Shown here: piece after piece, positions 27,768 to 37,931 of the stretch
Layout: each line of letters opens with the position of its first letter
Position numbering within the stretch: position 1 is the stretch's first letter
Assembly: GCF_002925905.1 (NCBI RefSeq)
Contig: NZ_PRDB01000001.1
Span: 1-64,000 of the forward strand
DNA: 64,000 nucleotides
Reading direction: 5' to 3'
Source: Klebsiella michiganensis
GTDB lineage: Bacteria > Pseudomonadota > Gammaproteobacteria > Enterobacterales > Enterobacteriaceae
Notes under the pieces: model-generated
The model's database searches: none
What the model was told of the DNA's origin: nothing
Seen by the model: only the letters and a program-made list of their open reading frames with translations
Made by a program: the position numbers and the translations under genes

Positions 27768-29090
27768 TTAGCGATCAAAGAGGTAACGGTTAACCACGTT
27801 TTCCAGCAGTTCCTGATGGCCGCTCTGGTGCTCCGGCGCCAGGTTATGCTGAGTGGCATACTGGGCAATGTCCGCCAGGTTCATCTGGCCTTTCAGGATC
27901 TGCTGACCCAGCTCGCCGTTCCAGCCGGCATAGCGCCTGGCGACGCGTTTATCCAGCTCGCCGTCTTCAATCATACGAGCAGCGACTTTTAACGCCAGCG
28001 CCATGGTGTCCATCGCGCCAATGTGGCCGTAGAACAGGTCGTATTTGTCGGTGCTCTGACGACGCACTTTAGCATCAAAGTTCAGGCCGCCGGTGGTGAA
28101 GCCGCCCGCTTTCAGGATTTCGTACATCACCAGCGCATTCTCTTCAACGCTGTTCGGGAACTGGTCGGTATCCCAGCCCAGCTGCGGGTCGCCGCGGTTA
28201 GCATCAACGGAACCAAACAGGCCCAGAGCAATGGCGGTCGCAATTTCGTGGTGGAAAGTGTGGCCAGCCAGCGTCGCGTGGTTCGCTTCGATGTTCAGTT
28301 TGATCTCTTTTTCCAGGCCGAACTGTTTCAGGAAGCCATAGACGGTAGACGCGTCGTAATCGTACTGATGCTTGGTTGGCTCCTGCGGTTTAGGTTCAAT
28401 CAGCAGCGTGCCCTGGAAGCCGATTTTATGTTTATGCTCCACGACCAGCTGCATAAAGCGGCCAATCTGCTCACGCTCCTGGCGCAGGTCGGTATTGAGC
28501 AGAGTTTCATAGCCTTCGCGGCCGCCCCACAGGACGTAGTTTTCCCCGCCGAGTTTGTGGGTCGCATCCATCGCGGTCACCACCTGAGTGGCCGCCCAGC
28601 TGAACACTTCCGGATCCGGGTTGGTTGCCGCACCGGCACCGTAACGCGGGTTCGTAAAGCAGTTTGCCGTACCCCACAGCAGCTTGACGCCGCTCTGCTG
28701 CTGTTTTTCCGCCAGCACATCCACCATCTGCGCGAAGTTATTGGCATACTCTTTCAACGACGCCCCTTCCGGAGAAACGTCAACGTCGTGGAAGCAGTAG
28801 TACGGTACGTTCAGTTTGTGGAAAAACTCAAACGCGACATCGGCTTTGCGTTTCGCCATTTCCAGCGCTTCGCCCGGCTGCTGCCACGGGCGGTTAAAGG
28901 AGCCCACGCCGAACATATCAGCGCCGTTCCAGCAGAAGGTGTGCCAGTAGCAGGCCGCAAAGCGCAGGTGCTCTTCCATCCGTTTGCCCAGGACCAGCTC
29001 ATCCGGATTGTAATGACGGAAAGCCAGTGGGTTAGCGGATTTCGGGCCTTCATAACGAACGCGATCGAGCTGATCAAAATAGGTCTGCAT
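27768..29090 (-). CDS. xylA: Xylose isomerase
   Basis: XylA converts D-xylose to D-xylulose with two divalent metal ions. The 440-residue TIM barrel shows the active-site His in [12 protein letters not shown] (about 100), [12 protein letters not shown] (about 198), [16 protein letters not shown] (Glu 232 region), [16 protein letters not shown] (metal ligands, about 268) and [16 protein letters not shown] (about 296). The start at 29090 (MQTYFDQL) has GGAG upstream and gives the E. coli length. It heads xylAB and is divergent from xylFGH. Confidence 0.97.
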   Translation of the reverse strand: MQTYFDQLDRVRYEGPKSANPLAFRHYNPDELVLGKRMEEHLRFAACYWHTFCWNGADMFGVGSFNRPWQQPGEALEMAKRKADVAFEFFHKLNVPYYCFHDVDVSPEGASLKEYANNFAQMVDVLAEKQQQSGVKLLWGTANCFTNPRYGAGAATNPDPEVFSWAATQVVTAMDATHKLGGENYVLWGGREGYETLLNTDLRQEREQIGRFMQLVVEHKHKIGFQGTLLIEPKPQEPTKHQYDYDASTVYGFLKQFGLEKEIKLNIEANHATLAGHTFHHEIATAIALGLFGSVDANRGDPQLGWDTDQFPNSVEENALVMYEILKAGGFTTGGLNFDAKVRRQSTDKYDLFYGHIGAMDTMALALKVAARMIEDGELDKRVARRYAGWNGELGQQILKGQMNLADIAQYATQHNLAPEHQSGHQELLENVVNRYLFDR

Positions 29091-29464
29091 AATGAACTCC
29101 ATATTCAGGGATGCGGCGAGTAATAAGTCATAAGCCAATATAGAATTCTCTTTTTAGTTTCCTCAATTACGTTATTTCACACTGTGATTGAGAGAATCCA
29201 CAAACGTGCGCCAGGTCGCAAAAACAATAGAACAACGCCCTCACTTCGCTGCTTACGCCACGAGAGATCAATGAAATACGATGAGAACTAATTATTAAAG
29301 TACGATCGCGGTCATAAATTAACAAATAAACAAAATTTCATAACGGCAAAATAAGCATAGATAATTGCCAGCGCTCCTTTCCGCGTTAAAAATCTGCTAC
29401 GTATCAGGCCGTTTATTTTTATCGTTCGTCTTATCCTGCACTTTACAAAAAAGGTGTTATTATT
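29091..29464. promoter_or_regulatory. Divergent xylA/xylF control region
   Basis: The 374-bp AT-rich gap between xylA and xylF holds both promoters. In E. coli XylR with xylose and CRP-cAMP activate both from this gap. A symmetric TCACACTGTGA lies at about 29187-29197. I could not assign XylR or CRP sites with certainty. No gene is supported inside it. Confidence 0.6.
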
Positions 29465-30457
29465 ATGAAGATAAAGAACCTTTGCCTAACGCTCTGTGCT
29501 TCACTCCTCCTCACCAGCCTGTCGGGCATTGCGAAAGAAGTCAAAATTGGCATGGCGATTGACGACCTGCGCCTTGAGCGCTGGCAAAAAGATCGCGATA
29601 TTTTTGTCAATAAAGCTGAATCATTAGGTGCAAAAGTATTCGTCCAGTCAGCCAATGGCAACGAAGAAACGCAAATGTCGCAAATCGAAAATATGATTAA
29701 TCGCGGCGTCGACGTTCTGGTTATTATTCCCTATAACGGTCAGGTGCTGAGTAATGTGATAAAAGAGGCTAAACAGGAGGGAATTAAAGTTCTCGCCTAC
29801 GATCGTCTCATCAATAATGCCGACATTGATTTCTATATTTCGTTTAATAATGAGAAAGTTGGCGAAATGCAGGCGCAAAGCCTGGTCAATAAAGTGCCTC
29901 AGGGCAACTATTTCTTAATGGGCGGCTCGCCGGTAGACAATAACGCCAAGCTTTTCCGCGCCGGCCAAATGAAAGTTCTTAAGCCCTATATTGATGAAGG
30001 AAAAATTAAGGTCGTCGGCGATCAGTGGGTCGACGGATGGCTACCAGAAAATGCGTTGAAGATTATGGAAAACGCCCTGACCGCCAATAATAACAAAATT
30101 GATGCGGTCGTCGCCTCTAACGATGCCACCGCCGGCGGCGCCATTCAGGCGTTAAGCGCCCAGGGGCTCGCAGGCAAAGTGGCGATTTCCGGCCAGGATG
30201 CCGACCTCGCCGGCGTGAAGCGCATTATCGCTGGCACTCAGACGATGACCGTTTACAAACCGATCGCTGACCTTGCCACCACCGCAGCAGAGATCGCCGT
30301 CGAACTGGGCAACGATAAGCAGCCGAAGGCCGACGCCACGCTCAACAACGGCCTCAAAGATGTGCCGTCCCGGCTGCTGACGCCCATTGAGGTCAATAAA
30401 GACAACATTGACCAGACGGTGATCAAAGACAGTTTCCACAAAAAAAGCGAGCTGTAA
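29465..30457 (+). CDS. xylF: D-xylose ABC transporter periplasmic binding protein
   Basis: A 330-residue sugar-binding protein with a Sec signal peptide ending near LSGIA-K (about residue 22). The mature part is a type I periplasmic-binding fold: KIGMAIDDLRLERWQKDRDIF at the N-terminus, IIPYNGQVLSN, and DAVVASNDATAGGAIQAL. It captures D-xylose for XylGH. A hairpin (30464-30483) lies in the 64-bp gap before xylG, which would favour production of the binding protein over the ATPase. Confidence 0.96.
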   Translation: MKIKNLCLTLCASLLLTSLSGIAKEVKIGMAIDDLRLERWQKDRDIFVNKAESLGAKVFVQSANGNEETQMSQIENMINRGVDVLVIIPYNGQVLSNVIKEAKQEGIKVLAYDRLINNADIDFYISFNNEKVGEMQAQSLVNKVPQGNYFLMGGSPVDNNAKLFRAGQMKVLKPYIDEGKIKVVGDQWVDGWLPENALKIMENALTANNNKIDAVVASNDATAGGAIQALSAQGLAGKVAISGQDADLAGVKRIIAGTQTMTVYKPIADLATTAAEIAVELGNDKQPKADATLNNGLKDVPSRLLTPIEVNKDNIDQTVIKDSFHKKSEL

Positions 30458-30521
30458 TCTCTGACGCCCTCTCCCGGGGGCGTTGCCCCATCCAGCCGGA
30501 TATCGCTTACGTGGAGTCTCT

Positions 30522-32063
30522 ATGTCCTGGTTACTCGAAATGAAAAACATTACTAAAACCTTCGGTACGGTGAAGGCGATTGATAATGTCAGTCTGCGGC
30601 TTAACGCCGGAGAAGTGGTCTCGCTGTGCGGCGAAAACGGCTCCGGTAAATCCACGCTCATGAAGGTCCTTTGCGGAATATATCCGCACGGTAGCTATGA
30701 GGGAGAGATTATTTTTTCCGGGGAAACGTTGCGGCCGGGCCATATACGCGATACCGAGCGCAAAGGGATTGCCATCATTCATCAGGAGCTGGCGCTGGTA
30801 AAACATCTGACCGTTCTGGAGAATATTTTTCTCGGCGCGGAGATCTCCCGCCACGGTCTGCTGGATTACGAAACCATGACCTTACGCTGCGAAAAGCTGC
30901 TGGCCCAGGTCAATTTAGCCATATCACCCGATACCCGCGTCGGCGATTTGGGCCTTGGCCAGCAGCAGCTGGTCGAAATAGCAAAAGCGCTGAATAAACA
31001 GGTACGGTTGTTAATTCTCGACGAACCCACCGCCTCGTTAACGGAGCAGGAGACGGCAATTCTGCTGAATATTATTCGCGATCTGCAAAATCACGGTATT
31101 GCCTGTATTTACATTTCCCACAAGCTCAATGAAGTCAAAGCCATCTCCGACACCATCTGCGTGATCCGCGATGGGCAGCATATCGGTACCCGTAACGCTG
31201 ACGGCATGAACGAAGATGACATTATCACCATGATGGTCGGCCGCGAGCTTACCGCCCTCTATCCAAGCGAAGCCCACAGCTGCGGCGAGGAAATCCTGCG
31301 GGTGGAAAACCTGACGGCCTGGCACCCGGTGAATCGCCATATTAAGCGGGTCAATGACGTCTCCTTTTCGCTGCGGCGCGGTGAAATACTGGGGATCGCC
31401 GGGCTGGTCGGCGCGGGCCGTACCGAAGCGGTCCAGTGCCTGTTCGGCGTCTGGCCGGGCCGCTGGCAGGGAAAAATCTTTATTGATGGCCAGCAGGTGA
31501 CGATTCACAGCTGCCAGCAGGCTATTGCGCAGGGCATCGCCATGGTACCGGAAGACAGAAAGAAAGACGGTATTGTGCCGGTCATGGCAGTGGGTAAAAA
31601 CATCACCCTCGCCGCGTTAAACCAGTTTACCGGTCCGCTGAGCAGCCTTGACGATGCCGGAGAGCAGCACTGTATTCAGCAATCCATCCAGCGTTTGAAG
31701 ATCAAAACCTCATCGCCGGAGCTGGCGATCGGTCGCCTGAGCGGCGGCAATCAGCAAAAGGCGATCCTCGCCCGCTGCCTGCTGCTGAACCCGCGCATTC
31801 TGATACTCGATGAGCCCACCCGCGGCATCGACATCGGCGCCAAGTACGAAATCTACAAGCTGATTAATCAGCTGGTGCAGCAGGGGATCGCCGTCATTGT
31901 CATTTCATCCGAACTACCCGAAGTGCTGGGGCTAAGCGACCGGGTGCTGGTGATGCATGAAGGTAAATTGAAGGCTAATTTGATCAACCAGGGCCTGACC
32001 CAGGAACAGGTGATGGAAGCCGCACTGAGGAGCGAACGCCATGTCGAAGAACACGTCGTCTGA
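30522..32063 (+). CDS. xylG: D-xylose ABC transporter ATP-binding protein
   Basis: A 513-residue fused double ATPase of the CUT2 class. The first cassette has [10 protein letters not shown] (Walker A) and [15 protein letters not shown] with [10 protein letters not shown]. The second has [11 protein letters not shown] in place of a canonical Walker A, then [16 protein letters not shown] and [10 protein letters not shown]. The divergent second nucleotide site is normal for this class. The start MSWLLEMKN has GGAG upstream. It overlaps xylH by 23 bp. Confidence 0.96.
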   Translation: MSWLLEMKNITKTFGTVKAIDNVSLRLNAGEVVSLCGENGSGKSTLMKVLCGIYPHGSYEGEIIFSGETLRPGHIRDTERKGIAIIHQELALVKHLTVLENIFLGAEISRHGLLDYETMTLRCEKLLAQVNLAISPDTRVGDLGLGQQQLVEIAKALNKQVRLLILDEPTASLTEQETAILLNIIRDLQNHGIACIYISHKLNEVKAISDTICVIRDGQHIGTRNADGMNEDDIITMMVGRELTALYPSEAHSCGEEILRVENLTAWHPVNRHIKRVNDVSFSLRRGEILGIAGLVGAGRTEAVQCLFGVWPGRWQGKIFIDGQQVTIHSCQQAIAQGIAMVPEDRKKDGIVPVMAVGKNITLAALNQFTGPLSSLDDAGEQHCIQQSIQRLKIKTSSPELAIGRLSGGNQQKAILARCLLLNPRILILDEPTRGIDIGAKYEIYKLINQLVQQGIAVIVISSELPEVLGLSDRVLVMHEGKLKANLINQGLTQEQVMEAALRSERHVEEHVV

Positions 32064-33222
32064 AATGAAACTCACCCCGCCTGCCGCTGGCGCGTTATCG
32101 GGGCTGAAGGGGATGAACCTCCAGGTATTCGTGATGATCGCCGCTATCGTGGCCATTATGCTGTTTTTCACCTGGACCACCGAAGGCGCTTATCTGAGCG
32201 CGCGTAATATCTCCAACCTGCTGCGCCAGACCGCCATTACCGGCATTCTCGCGGTCGGCATGGTGTTTGTGATTATTTCCGCCGAGATCGATCTCTCCGT
32301 CGGCTCAATGATGGGGCTGCTCGGCGGCGCAGCGGCAATATTTGATGTCTGGCTGGGCTGGCCGCTACCGCTGACCATTGTGGTCACCCTGGCGCTTGGC
32401 CTGCTGCTGGGGGCCTGGAACGGTTGGTGGGTTGCCTATCGTAAAGTCCCCTCGTTTATCGTGACGCTCGCCGGCATGCTGGCATTTCGCGGTATTTTGA
32501 TAGGCATTACCAACGGGACCACCGTCTCTCCCACCAGCCCGGCGATGTCGCAAATCGGCCAGAGCTATCTGCCTGATGGCATTGGCTTTGGTATCGGCGT
32601 GGCGGGCATGGCGGCCTTTATCATCTGGCAGTGGCGCGGCCGTATGCGACGTCAGGCTCTCGGCCTCTCCACGCCCGCCTCCGCTTCAGCCGTTGGCCGC
32701 CAGACGATTACCGCCGTTATTGTACTGGGCGCCATCTGGCTGTTAAACGACTATCGCGGCGTCCCGACGCCGGTACTGATTCTCGCCGCGCTGCTGCTGG
32801 CGGGCATGTTTATGGCCACCCGTACCGCGTTTGGGCGCCGCATCTACGCCATCGGCGGCAACCTGGAGGCCGCGCGTCTATCCGGCATTAGCGTGGAACG
32901 CACCAAGCTGGCGGTGTTCGCCATTAATGGCCTGATGGTGGCGATTGCCGGGGTGATTCTCAGCTCGCGTCTTGGCGCCGGTTCCCCTTCCGCCGGCAAC
33001 ATCGCCGAACTGGACGCCATCGCCGCCTGCGTAATCGGCGGTACCAGCCTCGCCGGCGGCGTCGGCAGCGTCGCGGGCGCGGTCATGGGCGCTTTTATCA
33101 TGTCCGCGCTGGACAACGGCATGAGCATGATGGACGTCGCCACCTTCTGGCAGTACATCGTTAAAGGGGTCATTTTATTGCTCGCTGTATGGATGGATTC
33201 CGCCACGAAACGCCGAAGCTGA
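32041..33222 (+). CDS. xylH: D-xylose ABC transporter permease
   Basis: A 393-residue, about ten-segment permease of the CUT2 class. Conserved stretches are [25 protein letters not shown] (helix 3 region), [16 protein letters not shown], and the C-terminal [29 protein letters not shown]. It forms the channel for XylF-delivered D-xylose. Translation is coupled to xylG by overlap. A long hairpin follows the stop. Confidence 0.96.
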   Translation: MSKNTSSEMKLTPPAAGALSGLKGMNLQVFVMIAAIVAIMLFFTWTTEGAYLSARNISNLLRQTAITGILAVGMVFVIISAEIDLSVGSMMGLLGGAAAIFDVWLGWPLPLTIVVTLALGLLLGAWNGWWVAYRKVPSFIVTLAGMLAFRGILIGITNGTTVSPTSPAMSQIGQSYLPDGIGFGIGVAGMAAFIIWQWRGRMRRQALGLSTPASASAVGRQTITAVIVLGAIWLLNDYRGVPTPVLILAALLLAGMFMATRTAFGRRIYAIGGNLEAARLSGISVERTKLAVFAINGLMVAIAGVILSSRLGAGSPSAGNIAELDAIAACVIGGTSLAGGVGSVAGAVMGAFIMSALDNGMSMMDVATFWQYIVKGVILLLAVWMDSATKRRS

Positions 33223-33235
33223 GGGCTGTGAAAAA

Positions 33236-33303
33236 AAATGCCCGAATTATTTGCGCTACCGCCAAACTTAGGCACAAGTAGCTTGAAAAAATCCGGGCAT
33301 TGG
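33236..33303 (+). terminator. Long hairpin between xylH and xylR
   Basis: AATGCCCG near 33237 pairs with CGGGCATT near 33294-33301 across a long loop. The T-run is short, so this may be a partial terminator or attenuator that lets some transcription reach xylR. Confidence 0.45.
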
Positions 33304-33344
33304 CCGGTATTGTATGGCCTGCAAGAGAGACCAGGAACAACACT

Positions 33345-34523
33345 ATGTTTGAAAAGCGTCACCGTATTACGCTGTTATTCAATGCCAACAAAGCCTACGA
33401 TCGCCAGGTCGTTGAGGGCGTCGGCGAATATTTACAAGCATCGCAACTGGAATGGGATATCTTCATTGAGGAAGATTTTCGGGCACGAATTGAAAACATC
33501 AAAGAGTGGTTAGGCGACGGCGTTATTGCCGATTACGACGACCCGGAAATTGAAAACCTGCTGATCGACGTGAATGTTCCGATTGTCGGCGTCGGCGGCT
33601 CCTTCCACCGCCCGGAGTGCTATCCGCCGGTTCACTATATCGCCACCGACAACGCCGCGCTGGTTGAGAGCGCCTTCCTGCATCTGAAGGAAAAAGGCAT
33701 TAACCGCTTTGCCTTTTACGGCCTGCCCGCTTCCAGCTGTAAAGGCTGGGCCGCCGAGCGCGAACACGCGTTTTGCCAGCTGGTCGCCAGAGAGAAATAT
33801 CGCGGCGTGGTCTATCAGGGGCTCGAGACGGCGCCGGAAAACTGGCAGCACGCGCAAAACCGCCTCGCCGACTGGCTGCAAACCCTACCGCCGCAAACCG
33901 GCATCATCGCCGTTACCGACGCCCGCGCGCGCCACGTATTACAGGCCTGCGAGCGGCTGCATATCCCCGTCCCGGAAAAGCTGTGCGTTATCGGCATAGA
34001 TAACGAAGAGCTTACCCGCTACCTGTCGCGCGTGGCGCTCTCCTCCGTTGCGCAGGGCACCCGTCAGATGGGCTACCAGGCGGCAAAGCTGCTGCATCGC
34101 CTGCTGGAGAATGAAGAGCTGCCGCTTCAGCGTCAGCTTATCCCGCCGATGCGCGTTGTAGAACGCCGCTCCACCGACTACCGTTCGCTCACTGATCCTT
34201 CGGTCATTCAGGCGATGCACTATATCCGTAACCACGCCTGTAAAGGAATTAAAGTTGAGCAGGTGCTGGACGCCGTGGGGATTTCCCGCTCGAATCTGGA
34301 AAAGCGCTTCAAAGAGGAAGTCGGCGAAACCATTCATACGGTGATCCACAGCGAGAAGCTGGAAAAAGCGCGCAGTCTGCTGGTATCAACCACCCTATCG
34401 ATTAACGAAATCTCCCAGATGTGCGGCTATCCATCGCTGCAGTATTTCTATTCGGTGTTTAAGAAAGAGTACGACGTGACGCCGAAGGAGTACCGCGACC
34501 GGCACAGCGAAGTCATGATGTAG
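33345..34523 (+). CDS. xylR: Xylose operon activator XylR
   Basis: A 392-residue AraC-family activator with an unusual sensor: the N-terminal ~275 residues form a LacI/periplasmic-binding fold that binds xylose. The C-terminal AraC DNA-binding domain (about 285-390) has two helix-turn-helix units, KVEQVLDAVGISRSNLEKRFKEE and LSINEISQMCGYPSLQYFYSVFKKEY. The start MFEKRHRITL gives the exact E. coli length. It activates xylAB and xylFGH with CRP. Confidence 0.96.
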   Translation: MFEKRHRITLLFNANKAYDRQVVEGVGEYLQASQLEWDIFIEEDFRARIENIKEWLGDGVIADYDDPEIENLLIDVNVPIVGVGGSFHRPECYPPVHYIATDNAALVESAFLHLKEKGINRFAFYGLPASSCKGWAAEREHAFCQLVAREKYRGVVYQGLETAPENWQHAQNRLADWLQTLPPQTGIIAVTDARARHVLQACERLHIPVPEKLCVIGIDNEELTRYLSRVALSSVAQGTRQMGYQAAKLLHRLLENEELPLQRQLIPPMRVVERRSTDYRSLTDPSVIQAMHYIRNHACKGIKVEQVLDAVGISRSNLEKRFKEEVGETIHTVIHSEKLEKARSLLVSTTLSINEISQMCGYPSLQYFYSVFKKEYDVTPKEYRDRHSEVMM

Positions 34524-34526
34524 CGC

Positions 34527-34562
34527 GCAAAGAAAAATGCCCGGGCTTACGCACCGGGCATC
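34527..34562 (-). terminator. Terminator of bax
   Basis: GATGCCCGG pairs with CCGGGCATT; on the minus strand it ends in TTTTTCTTT, right after the bax stop. Confidence 0.8.
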
Positions 34563-34583
34563 AATGATGACATGTAAGAGCAA

Positions 34584-35411
34584 TTACATGTGCGCGGCTA
34601 TCAACCGCTGGTTATCCTGATACATCGCGAAGAGATAGTTGTTATAGCTCGACCCTTTGGTCGAATAGCCCTTCAGCTTATGAATCATCGTGCTGGCGGT
34701 CACTTCCTGATCGGCTTTACGCAGCTGCGCACGCGATTTACGGAACGACGAGTAGGCCGGATGCGTATTCAGATTTCGGACATAGGCCTGAACGGACTCT
34801 TCCACCGAATCAAACTGGGAGTAGCCCTTCACCGCACCGCGGCAGTTTCCACCGCCACACTTCATACCAAATAAATTGTTGTTCACCCGCGCCAGCTTTG
34901 ACGTTCCCCAGCCGCTTTCCGCCGCTGCCATGGTAGCGACCATGCTATTCGGGATAATGTCGACGCGCTCAAGCAGCGAGTTCCATGGAATATGGCGAGT
35001 ATTGCCGGACCACTTCACTTTATAGCGAGAGGCGATCTCTTTCAGCCGCGTACGCTCGCTCGGCGACCAGCGCGCATCGTACTGCTTGGAAACAAGCCAG
35101 TTACGATCGGCGGTAATCACCTGATTCTGTTTCGTAATGTAAGGCATTACCGTCCGGAGAAACGCTTTTTTCCTTGGTGTCCCGGAAGGGTATTTTCGCA
35201 AATCAGGAAGTGAACTGCTCTTTACACTATTGCGAGAATACTCTTGTTTACTGCTTACCTTGCTTACTTTAACGGTGTTTTTCTTCTTAACTATTGGGGC
35301 TTTATGACTCGTTGTTGCTGTGTGTGTTGTTGCCAGCACACTACCTGAAAATATGCAGGTAAGTAACATGAGTATCGCGGCCCCATATCGTCGAATGGGA
35401 GTCGATATCAT
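34584..35411 (-). CDS. bax: Bax, FlgJ/glucosaminidase-domain protein
   Basis: A 275-residue protein with an N-terminal signal or anchor (AAILMLLTCIFSGSVLA), a basic low-complexity linker (about 30-75), and a C-terminal mannosyl-glycoprotein endo-beta-N-acetylglucosaminidase-like domain. The likely catalytic Glu is in AAAESGWGTSKLARVNNNLFGMKC. It probably trims peptidoglycan in the periplasm, but the exact role is not established. Location between xylR and malS matches E. coli. Confidence 0.92.
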   Translation of the reverse strand: MISTPIRRYGAAILMLLTCIFSGSVLATTHTATTSHKAPIVKKKNTVKVSKVSSKQEYSRNSVKSSSLPDLRKYPSGTPRKKAFLRTVMPYITKQNQVITADRNWLVSKQYDARWSPSERTRLKEIASRYKVKWSGNTRHIPWNSLLERVDIIPNSMVATMAAAESGWGTSKLARVNNNLFGMKCGGGNCRGAVKGYSQFDSVEESVQAYVRNLNTHPAYSSFRKSRAQLRKADQEVTASTMIHKLKGYSTKGSSYNNYLFAMYQDNQRLIAAHM

Positions 35412-35661
35412 TAGGTCTCCTGGTCGGATGCAATCATTCCAACGCCTTGTTTTTCACAAAAAATCGATAGTTGAATCGCGAATAGTATCAAAAATACCCA
35501 GATGACGCACCCACAGAAATAGTCCAATTCCGAAAAGCTGTCATCTGAAATCGGTTTCCGCCCCATGACAACAGTACAAAAATGCGACAACCCTCGCATT
35601 TTTTGCTTGTTTTTTGAACGCGATCACTCACCCTTTTTCATCCTCCCTGGAAAAGCGCCGG

Positions 35662-35671
35662 TGGGATGAGT
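35662..35671 (+). promoter_or_regulatory. Possible MalT box before malS
   Basis: TGGGATGAGT matches the MalT box GGGGA(T/G)GAGG at 8 of 10 positions. A weaker reverse copy lies near 35637-35646. They lie in the 315-bp bax-malS gap, upstream of malS, which is a MalT-dependent gene in E. coli. No other gene was seen in this gap. Confidence 0.45.
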
Positions 35672-35726
35672 TCATTAGACAGCCAGACGCGCAAACTGAA
35701 CAAAAAACCGCACACAGGACTCCGGA

Positions 35727-37757
35727 ATGAAACTCGCTGCGCTTGCGTCGCTGCTGTTGCCTGGGATGGCCTTCGCCGCCTGGACTACCGCAGATTTCCC
35801 CGCCTTTACCGAAGAAGGCACCGGCAGATTTATCAGTCAAAACGAGGTAGCAAAGGGTACGCGCCCTCTGCGGATTAATTTTGACCAACAGTGCTGGCAG
35901 CCTGCCGGTGCGATCAAGCTCAACCAGATGCTGTCTATGGAACCTTGCCGCGATCCGGCGCCGCAGTGGCGCGTATTCCGCGATGGCCGCTATACCCTGG
36001 AAGTCGATACCCGTTCAGGTACGCCAACCATGATGGTCTCTCTGGAGGAGAAACAGACCGCCGCCGCCGCGCCGCAGATGAAGCAGTGTCCGAAATGGGA
36101 TGGCAAGCCGCTTACCATTGACGTCAGCAAATCCTTCGCCGAAGGCAGTAAAGTTCGCGATTTCTACAGCGGTAATATCGCGACCGTCAGCGGCGGTAAA
36201 GTTACCCTCCAGCCGGCGTTTAACAGCAATGGTCTGCTGCTGCTTGAACGCGCGGAAACGGAAGCCGCCGCGCCGTTCAACTGGCATAACGCCACCGTCT
36301 ATTTCGTGCTGACCGATCGCTTTGTCAACGGCAACCCGGCCAACGACAATAGCTATGGCCGCCACAAAGACGGCATGCAGGAAATTGGCACCTTCCACGG
36401 CGGCGACCTGCAGGGCCTGACCAGCAAACTGGATTACATCCAGCAGCTCGGCGTTAACGCGCTCTGGATCAGTTCGCCGCTGGAACAAATCCACGGCTGG
36501 GTCGGCGGCGGTACGAAAGGCGATTTCCCGCACTACGCCTATCACGGCTATTACACCCAGGACTGGACGAAGCTGGATGCCAATATGGGAACGGAAGACG
36601 ATCTGCGCCGCCTCGTCGATGAGGCCCACAAGCGCGGGATCCGCATTCTGTTCGACGTGGTGATGAACCATACCGGCTACGCGACCCTGGCCGATATGCA
36701 GGAGTTTCAGTTTGGCTCGCTGTACATCCAGGGCGATGAGCTGAAAAAGACCCTCGGAGAACGCTGGACCGACTGGAAGCCCCGCGCGGGACAAAGCTGG
36801 CACAGTTTTAACGACTACATTAACTTCAGCGACAAAGCCGGTTGGGAAAAATGGTGGGGTAAAAAGTGGATCCGCACCGATATTGGCGATTACGACAACC
36901 CCGGATTTGATGACCTGACGATGTCGCTGGCCTTCCTGCCGGATCTGAAAACCGAATCCACGGCGCCATCCGGCCTGCCAAACTTCTATCGCCATAAGCC
37001 GGATACCGCGGCCAAAGCGATCCCCGGCTATACGCCGCGCGATTATCTGACCCACTGGCTGAGCCAATGGGTGCGCGACTACGGCATCGACGGCTTCCGC
37101 GTCGATACCGCCAAGCACGTCGAGCAGGCCGCCTGGCTACAGTTAAAAACCCAGGCCACTGAAGCGCTGGCGGAATGGAAAAAAGCCAATCCGGATAAAG
37201 CGCTGGATAACGCGCCGTTCTGGATGACCGGCGAGGCCTGGGGCCACGGCGTGATGCAGAGCGACTACTATCGCCACGGTTTTGACGCAATGCTGAATTT
37301 TGATTATCAGGATCAGGCGGCGAAAGCGACAAGCTGCCTGGCGAATATCGACCTGACCTGGCAACATATGGCAGAGAAGCTTCAGGATTTCAATGTGTTA
37401 AGCTATCTCTCCTCGCACGATACCAGCCTGTTCCGCGAAGGCGGCAGCACGGCGGCGGAACTGCTGCTGCTCGCGCCTGGCGCAGTGCAGATCTTCTACG
37501 GCGATGAATCCTCACGACCGTTCGGTCCGACCGGCTCCGATCCGCTTCAGGGGACGCGTTCAGATATGAACTGGCAGGACGTCAGCGGCAAAGCCGCGCG
37601 CAGCGTGACCCACTGGGAGAAACTGGGCCAGTTCCGCGCCCGTCATCCGGCGATTGGCATGGGTAAACAAACCACCCTATCGATGGCGAAAGGCTACGGC
37701 TTTATTCGCGAGACCGGCGATGACAAAGTGATGGTGGTATGGGCAGGTCAGCAGTAG
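35727..37757 (+). CDS. malS: Periplasmic alpha-amylase MalS
   Basis: A 676-residue GH13 amylase. The signal peptide is MKLAALASLLLPGMAFA. The (beta/alpha)8 domain carries the four family regions: DVVMNHTGY (about 310), GFRVDTAKHV (nucleophile Asp, about 460), MTGEAWGHGV (acid Glu, about 503) and LSSHDT (about 565). N-terminal Cys residues are compatible with the disulfides known in MalS. It cleaves long maltodextrins to maltohexaose and smaller products that enter through the maltose transporter. Confidence 0.95.
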   Translation: MKLAALASLLLPGMAFAAWTTADFPAFTEEGTGRFISQNEVAKGTRPLRINFDQQCWQPAGAIKLNQMLSMEPCRDPAPQWRVFRDGRYTLEVDTRSGTPTMMVSLEEKQTAAAAPQMKQCPKWDGKPLTIDVSKSFAEGSKVRDFYSGNIATVSGGKVTLQPAFNSNGLLLLERAETEAAAPFNWHNATVYFVLTDRFVNGNPANDNSYGRHKDGMQEIGTFHGGDLQGLTSKLDYIQQLGVNALWISSPLEQIHGWVGGGTKGDFPHYAYHGYYTQDWTKLDANMGTEDDLRRLVDEAHKRGIRILFDVVMNHTGYATLADMQEFQFGSLYIQGDELKKTLGERWTDWKPRAGQSWHSFNDYINFSDKAGWEKWWGKKWIRTDIGDYDNPGFDDLTMSLAFLPDLKTESTAPSGLPNFYRHKPDTAAKAIPGYTPRDYLTHWLSQWVRDYGIDGFRVDTAKHVEQAAWLQLKTQATEALAEWKKANPDKALDNAPFWMTGEAWGHGVMQSDYYRHGFDAMLNFDYQDQAAKATSCLANIDLTWQHMAEKLQDFNVLSYLSSHDTSLFREGGSTAAELLLLAPGAVQIFYGDESSRPFGPTGSDPLQGTRSDMNWQDVSGKAARSVTHWEKLGQFRARHPAIGMGKQTTLSMAKGYGFIRETGDDKVMVVWAGQQ

Positions 37758-37931
37758 CCTTCTGACCCAAGGCTCCCCTGACACTCGGGGGAGCTGCTTC
37801 AGAACAAAAATCCAAAATATCTTCCTTTAGCAGCATAAAAACAAAATATCTCACTGATACCTCGATTTGCACCCTGTCTGCGCTGGCGTTATGGTTACCC
37901 ACTTTCCTGGAATACCGACAGACTAATCGCG

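Noticed and set aside
28023-29123. 366-codon open frame antisense to xylA, and the similar 824-1852 frame opposite eptB
   Set aside because: Shadow frames of highly biased genes with no ribosome site and no family resemblance.
29180-29210. CRP site in the xylA-xylF gap
   Set aside because: TCACA and TGTGA are present but in the wrong order and spacing (TCACACTGTGA), so I did not call a CRP site.
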